Source: Emticicia agri (GTDB taxonomy: Bacteria; Bacteroidota; Bacteroidia; Cytophagales; Spirosomataceae). Taken from it: a stretch of 64,000 bases of DNA. How positions within the stretch are numbered: the stretch's first letter is position 1; every line of letters starts with the position of its first letter. The notes beneath the pieces were generated by a model. The model was not told the origin of the DNA, ran no database searches, and saw only the letters and a program-made list of their open reading frames with translations. Shown piece by piece: positions 35,448 to 43,193 of the stretch. The position numbers were made by a program, and so were the translations under genes. Location of the stretch: NCBI RefSeq assembly GCF_004168285.1, contig NZ_SEWF01000013.1, positions 1 to 64,000 on the forward strand. The letters are read 5' to 3'.

Positions 35448-36653
35448 ATGAAAACGCTAATTACAATTATTGCGCTGTGCGCAAGTACTGCCTATGCCCA
35501 GCAGGCAACCTCTCAGGCTAATACTTCTACGGTTGAGACCGCAACAAAATCATTAGATAATTTTATAGAGGATAAAGTAAAAGAGTCTGGTATGGTTGGA
35601 CTTGGAGCGGCTATTATAGTCAATAAAGAAGTAGTATGGATGAAAGGTTATGGGTATGCTGATAAGGAAAGCAATAAGCCTTTTACAACAAATACAATCA
35701 TGAACATTGGCTCTATCAGCAAAACTTTTACAGGAGTAGCACTGATGCGTGCCGTTGAAGAAAAGAAACTTTCGCTCGATGAAGACATTAATCAATACTT
35801 GCCTTTCAAAGTAATTAATCCATATTGCCCAAATGAGAAAATTACTTTAAGACATCTGGCTACACACACATCCGGCATTGCAGATGCTTATCCTACTTAC
35901 GATAGTGTCTATCATTATGGCGGCGACTCTCCTGTACAATTGGGTAGTTTCTTAAAAAGCTATTTCGAGCCGGGTGGCAAGTTTTATTCAAAAGAAAATT
36001 TTCTGAACCATAAGCCAGGTACATACAGAGAATACTCGAATATTGGTGCAGGTCTTGCCGGATATATTGTTGAAATTGTAACAGGTAAAAAATTGAATGT
36101 ATATACCAAACAGCATATTTTCAAACCGCTGAAAATGAATAATACTGGTTGGTTTTTCTCCGAGATAAACCTGGCTAATCATTCAAAATTATATGACAAA
36201 ACAACAGATAAACTTAAGCCAATAGAATTGTATGGAGAAATCACTTACCCCGATGGTAGTGTTCGTACATCGGTTTCAGAGTTGTCAAAGTTCTTTATTG
36301 CCTTACTTAATGAAGGGCAGTACAAAGGAGTAAGGCTTTTAAAGAAAGCATCAGTAGATGAAATGTTAAGATTCCATTACACGATAGATAATAAACCGGA
36401 GAACATAGAATTGAATGAAAAGAATGCCGGAATATTCTGGTCTACCAAGATGAATACAACACGAATTGGCCATGGAGGTTCTGACCCCGGAGTAAAAACC
36501 GAAATGCTTGCAGACTTATCGAAAGAAGTAGCCGTTATTATATTTACGAATACGGCATTACCAAATAAAGAGATGGGAAAATACTTTTACGGTATTTATG
36601 ATGAACTTCATAAGACGGGTGAGAAAATAAAAGACGCACTCACAAAACCTTAA
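35448..36653 (+). CDS. Exported beta-lactamase-fold serine hydrolase
   Basis: Class C beta-lactamase / penicillin-binding-protein-like hydrolase of 401 aa. A signal peptide ends at STAYAQ (residue 18). The SxxK motif is SISK with Ser89 and Lys92 in NIGSISKTFTG, the YxN motif is YSN at 196-198, and the third motif is HGGSDPG from residue 342 (His-Gly-Gly in place of Lys-Thr-Gly). This is typical of esterase or D-aminopeptidase-like members rather than true resistance enzymes. It is expected to act in the periplasm on peptides or esters. Possible control by the divergent Lrp-type regulator. Confidence 0.9.
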   Translation: MKTLITIIALCASTAYAQQATSQANTSTVETATKSLDNFIEDKVKESGMVGLGAAIIVNKEVVWMKGYGYADKESNKPFTTNTIMNIGSISKTFTGVALMRAVEEKKLSLDEDINQYLPFKVINPYCPNEKITLRHLATHTSGIADAYPTYDSVYHYGGDSPVQLGSFLKSYFEPGGKFYSKENFLNHKPGTYREYSNIGAGLAGYIVEIVTGKKLNVYTKQHIFKPLKMNNTGWFFSEINLANHSKLYDKTTDKLKPIELYGEITYPDGSVRTSVSELSKFFIALLNEGQYKGVRLLKKASVDEMLRFHYTIDNKPENIELNEKNAGIFWSTKMNTTRIGHGGSDPGVKTEMLADLSKEVAVIIFTNTALPNKEMGKYFYGIYDELHKTGEKIKDALTKP

Positions 36654-36861
36654 TAGTTTCGGGAACTCAATTTTGTTAGAAGATTAAACGATGCTTAAAC
36701 AACAAATGAGTTGTGAATGAATAGATTTGAATATGGTTGATAAGTAGTATGTTTGTATTTACAAAAAGCTATTTATTGACCATCTTTTATTTAAGCAAAC
36801 TCAAACCGTTAATAATTCGTTTATTCAATAAAACGTTCAATCAAGAAACTTTGTTAAACAA

Positions 36862-37512
36862 ATGAAGATACAATCAATTATTTTAATGGGAATAGCTATT
36901 GGAGTTATTACCTTATCAGGATACAAATTCAACAAAAAAGAAACGATAATGAATCAAGAAACAGAACAAGATAAAGCTGTTGCCACATTCGGGGCAGGGT
37001 GCTTCTGGTGTGTAGAAGCAGTGTTCCAAAGATTAGAAGGGGTTACTAAAGTGGAGTCGGGATATATGGGTGGCGCGAGTAAGAACCCAACCTATAAAGA
37101 AGTATGTACAGGAATGACCGGGCATGTAGAAGTTGCACAAATTACGTATAACCCTCAGAAAATATCTTTTGAAGAATTACTCGAAGTTTTCTGGAAAACC
37201 CATGACCCTACCACTTTGAACCGTCAGGGTAATGATGTAGGAACACAATACCGCTCGGTGGTTTTCTACCATGACGATAAACAAAAAGCATTAGCAGAAA
37301 AATATAAAGGCGAGTTAAACACAGCAGGAATTTTCAACTCCCCTATTGTAACAGCCATTGAGCCTGCTCAGACATTTTACAAAGCTGAAAACTACCACCA
37401 GGATTATTACAATCTGAACGGCTCACAACCTTATTGCCAGTTGGTAGTAAGACCTAAAGTAGAAAAATTTGAAAAAGTATTTAAAGATAAATTGGCGAAG
37501 AAGAATCAATAG
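36862..37512 (+). CDS. msrA: Exported peptide methionine sulfoxide reductase MsrA
   Basis: Reduces methionine-S-sulfoxide in damaged proteins. Length 216 aa. The catalytic motif GCFWC is at residues 46-50 (Cys47 nucleophile), followed by GVTKVESGYMGG, HVEVAQITYNP and HDPTTLNRQGNDVGTQYRS. ENYHQDYY is near the C-terminus. An N-terminal hydrophobic segment of about 20 residues precedes the domain, so the enzyme should act in the periplasm. Tyr21 (TAC) stands where a lipobox Cys would be (LSG-C). An internal ATG at residue 30 could make a cytoplasmic form. The gene is monocistronic with a strong terminator. Confidence 0.95.
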   Translation: MKIQSIILMGIAIGVITLSGYKFNKKETIMNQETEQDKAVATFGAGCFWCVEAVFQRLEGVTKVESGYMGGASKNPTYKEVCTGMTGHVEVAQITYNPQKISFEELLEVFWKTHDPTTLNRQGNDVGTQYRSVVFYHDDKQKALAEKYKGELNTAGIFNSPIVTAIEPAQTFYKAENYHQDYYNLNGSQPYCQLVVRPKVEKFEKVFKDKLAKKNQ

Positions 37513-37536
37513 TCTTTCTTGAGACTGATATTTAAG

Positions 37537-37575
37537 AACTCTTCCTGTCTTTGATGATGGGAAGAGTTTTTTGTT
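37537..37575 (+). terminator. Terminator of msrA
   Basis: Perfect 9-bp stem (37537-37545 with 37560-37568) followed by a long T-run, 25 bases after the msrA stop. Confidence 0.88.
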
Positions 37576-37706
37576 TTAATAATCAATTAGGTTTCTTTAT
37601 TTTCTTCTTGACTGGTGACTTTAACCATCAGCAGTTACTCAGATTTTCATAAATCATAAGAGTAAATAGTTTTACACTTTATAAATAGTAATGGCTCATT
37701 GCTTGT

Positions 37707-37743
37707 AAAATCCTATTGGATTTTGGCGAAGTACAACTTCGCC
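37707..37743. repeat. Twin short palindromes
   Basis: Two abutting hairpins: a 7-bp stem with a 4-base loop (37707-37724), then an 8-bp stem with a 3-base loop (37725-37743, GGCGAAGT with ACTTCGCC). They have no T-tail and are far from either gene end, so they resemble a REP-like element more than a terminator. Confidence 0.5.
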
Positions 37744-37832
37744 CCACAGACTAATTTAGGCATTCAATAACTTCAAAAGACTAACAATTGCGAAAACAAC
37801 AGAAATAAATGGTATTTTTCTTAGAAAGAAGC

Positions 37833-37840
37833 TAATTTTG
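37833..37840 (+). promoter_or_regulatory. -7 element of the aminotransferase gene
   Basis: TAATTTTG matches TAnnTTTG, 97 bases upstream of the start codon, implying a leader of about 90 bases. Confidence 0.4.
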
Positions 37841-37937
37841 CACCCGAATTTTAGTGATAAGTACTTAGCTATCAATATCAAAGCTAAAACTTAGGGCTAA
37901 AAGATAAACAATTTTATACTTTTCATTTCAAAAAATC

Positions 37938-39152
37938 ATGTCTGCATTAGTTGAAACAGCGAACCTACTCGCTGACAGAATCAATGCGTTGGAAGAATCA
38001 GCCACGCTTGGTATGTCGAAAAAATCGCGCGAATTAGCCGCGCAGGGGCACAAAGTCATTAACTTATCTGTTGGAGAGCCAGATTTTAAAACTCCAAAGC
38101 ATATTTGTGATGCTGCCAAGGCAGCTATCGACAACGGTTTCCACCACTACACACCAGTAGCCGGTATTCCAGAACTCCGCAAGGCAATTGCAGACAAGCT
38201 CAAGCGCGAAAATAATCTGGATTGGAAGCCTGAAAATATTGTTGTTTCTACAGGAGCAAAACATTCATTAGCAAACGTAATACAATGTTTAGTAAATCCG
38301 GGCGACGAGGTAGTAATTCTTGCGCCCTACTGGGTGAGCTACTCTGAAATGGTAAAGTTGGCAGAAGGTAAATCTGTAATTGTTGAGGGTTCTTTTGAAA
38401 ATGATTTCAAAGTAACACCTGAGCAATTAGAAGCAGCTATTACAGACCGCACCAAAGTAGTAATGTATGCCTCACCAAACAACCCGACCGGGTCGGTATA
38501 TAGTGAAGCAGAACTAAGAGCTTTAGCCAAAGTAATCGGGTATCACGAAAACGTTTTTGTATTGGCTGATGAAATCTACGAATACATTAACTTTACAGAG
38601 GAAGGACATTTCAGTATCGGCTCTATTCCTGAAATTAAAGACAGAGTAATTACAGTGAATGGTTTTGCTAAAGGCTTTGCCATGACAGGCTGGCGTTTAG
38701 GTTTCATTGCTGCTGCCAAATGGATAGCTGACGGTGTAGAGAAACTACAAGGCCAGGTAACTTCTGGTACAAGCTCTATATCGCAACGTGGGGCAGTAGT
38801 GGCATGGGAAGACATGTCGGCACCTGAAATGATGAAGTTAGCTTACCTGCGCCGTAGAGATTTAGTGATTAAATTATTAAGAGATATTCCGGGCGTGAAA
38901 GTAAATGTACCTGATGGCGCATTCTATGCTTTTCCTGATATTAGTTTTTACTTCGGAAAATCAGATGGGAATGTAATTATCAAAGATGCAGACCAACTAT
39001 GTATGTGGTTATTAGAAACCGCACATGTAGCTATGGTAGGTGGTGGTTCTTTCGGAGCACCAAACTGTTTGAGAATTTCAACGGCTGCTTCTGACGAAGC
39101 ATTAATAGAAGCAATGAACCGAGTAAAAGCAGCTTTGGCTACGCTTAATTAA
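37938..39152 (+). CDS. Class I/II aspartate-type aminotransferase
   Basis: PLP-dependent aminotransferase of 404 aa, probably making or using aspartate/glutamate; cytoplasmic. INLSVGEPDFKTP opens the fold, YASPNNPTGSVYS holds the substrate-binding Asn, and DEIYEYI holds the PLP-binding Asp and Tyr. The Schiff-base lysine is Lys245 in NGFAKGFAMTGWRLG. The residue before Lys is Ala where many homologues have Ser. The C-terminus has GAPNCLRISTA with the carboxylate-binding Arg. Substrate choice (aspartate, prephenate or others) is not certain. Confidence 0.93.
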   Translation: MSALVETANLLADRINALEESATLGMSKKSRELAAQGHKVINLSVGEPDFKTPKHICDAAKAAIDNGFHHYTPVAGIPELRKAIADKLKRENNLDWKPENIVVSTGAKHSLANVIQCLVNPGDEVVILAPYWVSYSEMVKLAEGKSVIVEGSFENDFKVTPEQLEAAITDRTKVVMYASPNNPTGSVYSEAELRALAKVIGYHENVFVLADEIYEYINFTEEGHFSIGSIPEIKDRVITVNGFAKGFAMTGWRLGFIAAAKWIADGVEKLQGQVTSGTSSISQRGAVVAWEDMSAPEMMKLAYLRRRDLVIKLLRDIPGVKVNVPDGAFYAFPDISFYFGKSDGNVIIKDADQLCMWLLETAHVAMVGGGSFGAPNCLRISTAASDEALIEAMNRVKAALATLN

Positions 39153-39169
39153 TATTCCTCAATGAGCTG

Positions 39170-39200
39170 AAAATAGCACCTTTATGCCGGGTGCTATTTT
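39170..39200. terminator. Terminator between aminotransferase and DUF481 gene
   Basis: 11-bp stem (39170-39180 with 39190-39200) followed by CTTTTATTTTT on the plus strand. It lies 18 bases after the aminotransferase stop and is convergent with the DUF481 gene. Confidence 0.85.
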
Positions 39201-39276
39201 CTTTTATTTTTCATTGAAAAGTATAATACTTTTTAAAAGTAAATTTTTACTCAATAAAATTAATCTAAATAGTTTC

Positions 39277-40137
39277 TTATTTCCGGAACTCAAAAACCAC
39301 TCCGAAAGTCCATCTGAAATCATTGTTTTTGCGACCGCTTACTACTACACTTTCATAGGAATTTTCAATAGTGCTTCTGATACCAGTACGTTTGGTAATC
39401 TGGTACCGGACACTCAAATTACCATTCCATCGGAAATTTTTCTCTGTGATAGCTGGTTGAAGAAATAAGATATGCGATATATAAAGTTTGCCCTCGTTGA
39501 GTGTATACTCTCCAAAGAAGCGGGTAGAGTTACGCCATAGGTTTTTATCAGGAAGATCTGTATTATTAATAAAGTCAGTCCATTCATATAAAAGCACATT
39601 CGTAATAGACAAATAGTAAACGCCCTTATCTATCAATTTGTAACCGACCCCTCCTGCTGCTATTAAACGGTTTCCTATTTTTCGAAGGTTACTTCTTTCA
39701 AAAGAACCAAAGGCCAGATAGTAAAATCTGTTCTCGGGTAAAACAGTCGTTCGGAAATCAGCAAAAATCTCCCGTTCATTTAATAGCTTATTTTGCTGAC
39801 CATAAATAAAAGATGGACTACTCGAAAATTTCAGAACCTTACTTAAATTCCAGTCGATACCTGAAGCTAATTGCATAAAGGCTCGATTGATGTTACCCGA
39901 AGTATAAGTTCCATCGGCCGATAACCTGAACTTGAATTTAGCGGGTGAATCATCTTTTGGTTCTTCTTCCTTTTTTTCCTCTTCTTCACCTTCCTGTTCT
40001 TCTTCCGTAGTACTACTGTCAGGAGACATCTGAACAGGCGGAAGATTTTCAGGCTTAAGGGTATCCGGGTCTGTAGTCTGGGCTTTCACGGTTACGCTTA
40101 ATAAAGAAAAAAATAAGATTAGCAATTTTAGTTTCAT
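39277..40137 (-). CDS. DUF481 outer-membrane barrel protein
   Basis: Predicted outer-membrane beta barrel of 286 aa. A signal peptide ends at VKAQ (residue 20). A very acidic linker (EEEQEGEEEEKKEEE) lies near residues 44-58. From about residue 68 there are alternating aromatic strands such as FKFRLSADGTYTSGN and FYYLAFGSFERSNL, ending WTFGVVFEFRK with a C-terminal aromatic-rich strand. This matches DUF481 (YdiY-like) proteins. Role unknown; the acidic stretch could bind cations. Confidence 0.82.
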   Translation of the reverse strand: MKLKLLILFFSLLSVTVKAQTTDPDTLKPENLPPVQMSPDSSTTEEEQEGEEEEKKEEEPKDDSPAKFKFRLSADGTYTSGNINRAFMQLASGIDWNLSKVLKFSSSPSFIYGQQNKLLNEREIFADFRTTVLPENRFYYLAFGSFERSNLRKIGNRLIAAGGVGYKLIDKGVYYLSITNVLLYEWTDFINNTDLPDKNLWRNSTRFFGEYTLNEGKLYISHILFLQPAITEKNFRWNGNLSVRYQITKRTGIRSTIENSYESVVVSGRKNNDFRWTFGVVFEFRK

Positions 40138-40279
40138 AGGTGTTCGCTTATTTATAAATTTCGCAAAAATTGCATTATCTTTTTGATTTTGCTAAACAAG
40201 CAGTCAATTAAAGTGTTAATGCAAATATGGAATCCATACAAAACGCTGATAAGTAATTATCAAAAAATAAAAATAAACA

Positions 40280-40729
40280 ATGGAGGTGGCTAAGTATCTT
40301 TCAGTAATTTTTGCAAGCATGATAAAATTTTTCGGCGGGCCTTTAACAGGTCTGGCTCTGAAAATTACATGGGTAGAAACTGCCATTTGCTCGGTAGTAG
40401 GCATGATGATAACCGTGGCGTTGATTACGTTTTTTGGCAATTATATTCAAACGTTTTTTACGAGGATTTTTCAACGGGGCAGCGAACCTAAGAAAAAGAA
40501 AAAATTTACCCGCTCTAACAGATTAGCTGTAAGAGTAAGAAGAAAGTTTGGCCTGATGGGTATTTCTTTCTTAACGCCGATACTCTTTAGCCCTATAGGC
40601 GGAGCAATTTTAGCTTTAGCATTCAGGTATCATAAAAGAGATATTATGTTAAATATGCTTTTAAGTGCCTGTGTATGGGGCATTATCCAAAGTCTGTTTC
40701 TTTACTATGCAAAAGACTTTTTTTTCTAA
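40280..40729 (+). CDS. Small membrane protein, unknown
   Basis: Integral membrane protein of 149 aa with about three or four hydrophobic segments: residues 6-30, 33-52, 96-114 and 127-143. A strongly basic loop (SEPKKKKKFTRSNRLAVRVRRK) lies at about 68-89, which should face the cytoplasm. The segment FGLMGISFLTPILFSPIGGAILAL has the Gly/Pro pattern of small export-type membrane proteins, but I cannot assign a family. Alone on the plus strand between two minus-strand genes. Confidence 0.72.
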   Translation: MEVAKYLSVIFASMIKFFGGPLTGLALKITWVETAICSVVGMMITVALITFFGNYIQTFFTRIFQRGSEPKKKKKFTRSNRLAVRVRRKFGLMGISFLTPILFSPIGGAILALAFRYHKRDIMLNMLLSACVWGIIQSLFLYYAKDFFF

Positions 40730-40815
40730 GCAACCATACATGGTTGAAAGTCGTAATTGTACAGACAGTAAAATCCTGAGTTATGTATATAAGACTATTA
40801 TTTTTCCGGCTCATC

Positions 40816-43188
40816 TTATAGCTTCACAACCCGAATCCTTTTCAAGACAGTACCTGCTTTGTTGATTTCTAAAATGTAACTTCCGGCTATAATATTAGTA
40901 TTGCTTAAATTAATATAAGCTACATTATTGATCAGTTTAATACGTTCTTTATTGATAGGTATTTTCTTCCCTCCATTCGTGTGCATCACAAATTCAAGCG
41001 CATTAAAATCTTCTTCTAAAGGTAATCTGACATTACAGATATTTTCAAAAGGGTTTGGATAGACTACCCAGTCAGTAATAATATTTTGTGATGAATCGGT
41101 AGAGTATTTAACTGTAAACTGAACTGTTTTAAAAGTAATCAAAGTATCTCTCTGATAAGCATTTGCTTTTAGGGTATAAGTACCCACAGGGAACTCTAAC
41201 CCTCTGCCCTCTCCGAATAAATTATAAGGGGGGCGGTCAGAAATACGTTTGAATTGATAGGGGCCTGTCAGTTCAAAATGAAAGTTCACCGAATCTAAAT
41301 TACAGCGGGCAAGTACATTCAGTTTTTCTGGCAGGTCTTTTAAGTACAATGTCCGGTTATTGGTTAATAACCCCCACCCTTCTATCGGTACATCAAAGTA
41401 ATCGGCCTTAATGAGTTCAAAATCAATAGCCGGAGGAATACTCTCTATATACATTTGCGATTCAAGACTCGCTCCTTTATTATCATAAATTTTTAGTTTG
41501 ATTCTGGTTTTTCCGAGCGACGGTGCTTTACCATAAAAACTAAATTCAAACTTATTAAAGTTTACCCAGTTAGGTGCTTCAGTTATTTCAATGTAAGCAA
41601 TGTATCCATCGGGGTCTATATAAAGGTTTTCGGGTATTCTGAAAATAAAAGGTTGGTTCACAACTATCTGCTGTGTAAAGTCTTTGAAGTTTTCAATCGG
41701 TACTTCGTTAGGCCCTGCCTGTACAGGCGGTTTCGGTGGGTCCGGAACTACCGGGCCTGGTCCGGGACCCGGGTCAGGGTCCGGTCCGGGGTCAGGAATA
41801 TCGGGCAATGGATTATCGATTACCTGCTTATCATGTACCAGATCTTCATCGTAGATAATCTTTATTTTCTTCTTCCCATTTTCCGACCTTATCCGCCAGT
41901 CTTCCACTACTGCTTCTCGGTTATCAATCAACTGCGAAAGGCGGTATTTCATCGAGTCTGCAAATACTATCGGGGGGGTGGGTTTATCCATCCAGTAAAC
42001 ACCCTCCTGCACTGCAGGTAATATTTTCTCAACATCTTTGCCGTTGTCGTAATCAGTATAAAGCAGCACTACCTCACACCCATATTCAATGGCACGGTCT
42101 ACGTAGTTTCTTAATGCTTCAGGCGTAGAGAGGTCGAAGTGGGCAATCTCGGTATAATATTTTTGCCCTGGTCTTAGGTTACTGATTACTAAATCAGCCT
42201 GAATCCCATCTCCTTGAAAAGCATCTACAGAGGTCTTGATAATATCTGCTTTTTCTGTCAGGTTCTTAAACGCAAAAGTCCCTCTTTGTAAAGATAGGTT
42301 ATCGGCTATTCCGCCAAACTCACAAGCCACTTTATACGATGGGTCAACAGACTTCACGGCATCGGTCATCTGGTCGATATGGCTTTTGAGCAACTGATGT
42401 CTGAATAAATACCAGTCTTTTCCCCGCAGCCCTCTGAAAGAGTCTTTAGGGTTAAACCAGTTTACATAGGGTTCTATATCTAAAAACTGCTTATAATTGG
42501 TTCCCCAATAACTGTTTAGGGTACGTATGGTCTGATACTTGGTTCTTCCCCATTCTTTCCATTTAATCATCGACCATTTAGAGTGGTCGAAAACGGCAAA
42601 ATAAGACGGATTGGGATACTGCTGATTTTCATAGGCATAGCCTAACTCTTGTTGTGGCGTATTTACAACCGATATAAAAAGTATCTGCCCACGTGCCTGT
42701 AAGTCCTTGTATCGTTGGCATACCTCCTTTACAAAACCAGCCGCTTTGGCAATAGAAGGCTGGTGTGCAAAGCTGAAATGGTTGTTATCATAATAATGCG
42801 TCAGGGGTTTTCCCTTAAAATCTGTTACGGCCTCTTCTAAAGCCCAGAAGCCCGGCGTAAAGGCAATATGCCTACCTAAATGTATTCTTATAACAAGCTT
42901 TACTTTAAGGTTATTTACAACATGATTTATCTGGTTATCTATCTGTGCCCAATCACCTTTCGAATCAGCCTTGGGGTATATTCTGTCCCACATAACGGTC
43001 AAGGCTACCGCATTACACCCGGCTCCTACCATTTTGTTCATGGCACTGATGCCATGATTCATGGTTGCCTCTAAATTTAAAACACCATGAACAATATATC
43101 TTTTAGGAGGGGTCTGTGCAAATGAAGAGACCGATAAGTTAAATACTAAGAAAGCCAGTAAACAAAAGTAATGTGAAAGTCTGTTCAT
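40816..43188 (-). CDS. T9SS-secreted glycosidase-like protein
   Basis: Secreted 790-aa protein. Signal peptide ends at SSFAQ (residue 25). Residues about 30-400 look like a TIM-barrel glycoside hydrolase of the GH42/GH5-like clan (NAVALTVMWDRIYP, HLGRHIAF, a late VACEFGG). The place of the usual N-E-P acid/base motif reads N176-T-P-Q-Q-E181, so catalytic residues are uncertain. A Pro/Gly/Asp linker follows at about 458-485, then a cadherin-like/Ig domain (WVNFNKFEFSFYGKAP) and a type A sorting domain from about 705 (WVVYPNPFENICNVRL to VLKRIRVVKL). It probably binds or cuts polysaccharide at the surface. It is transcribed with the membrane protein gene 5 bp upstream. Confidence 0.8.
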   Translation of the reverse strand: MNRLSHYFCLLAFLVFNLSVSSFAQTPPKRYIVHGVLNLEATMNHGISAMNKMVGAGCNAVALTVMWDRIYPKADSKGDWAQIDNQINHVVNNLKVKLVIRIHLGRHIAFTPGFWALEEAVTDFKGKPLTHYYDNNHFSFAHQPSIAKAAGFVKEVCQRYKDLQARGQILFISVVNTPQQELGYAYENQQYPNPSYFAVFDHSKWSMIKWKEWGRTKYQTIRTLNSYWGTNYKQFLDIEPYVNWFNPKDSFRGLRGKDWYLFRHQLLKSHIDQMTDAVKSVDPSYKVACEFGGIADNLSLQRGTFAFKNLTEKADIIKTSVDAFQGDGIQADLVISNLRPGQKYYTEIAHFDLSTPEALRNYVDRAIEYGCEVVLLYTDYDNGKDVEKILPAVQEGVYWMDKPTPPIVFADSMKYRLSQLIDNREAVVEDWRIRSENGKKKIKIIYDEDLVHDKQVIDNPLPDIPDPGPDPDPGPGPGPVVPDPPKPPVQAGPNEVPIENFKDFTQQIVVNQPFIFRIPENLYIDPDGYIAYIEITEAPNWVNFNKFEFSFYGKAPSLGKTRIKLKIYDNKGASLESQMYIESIPPAIDFELIKADYFDVPIEGWGLLTNNRTLYLKDLPEKLNVLARCNLDSVNFHFELTGPYQFKRISDRPPYNLFGEGRGLEFPVGTYTLKANAYQRDTLITFKTVQFTVKYSTDSSQNIITDWVVYPNPFENICNVRLPLEEDFNALEFVMHTNGGKKIPINKERIKLINNVAYINLSNTNIIAGSYILEINKAGTVLKRIRVVKL

Positions 43189-43193
43189 AAGTT

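Larger units (their letters stand above)
37513..37937. other. Gene-free spacer, msrA / aminotransferase
   Basis: 425 bp. It holds the msrA terminator (37537-37568), two adjacent small hairpins (37707-37743) of unknown role, and a TAnnTTTG element at 37833-37840 before the aminotransferase. No credible small gene was seen. Confidence 0.7.

Noticed and set aside
41740-41815. GC-rich repetitive tract as a possible mobile repeat.
   Set aside because: It encodes the Pro/Gly/Asp linker of the secreted protein in frame and has no features of a mobile element.
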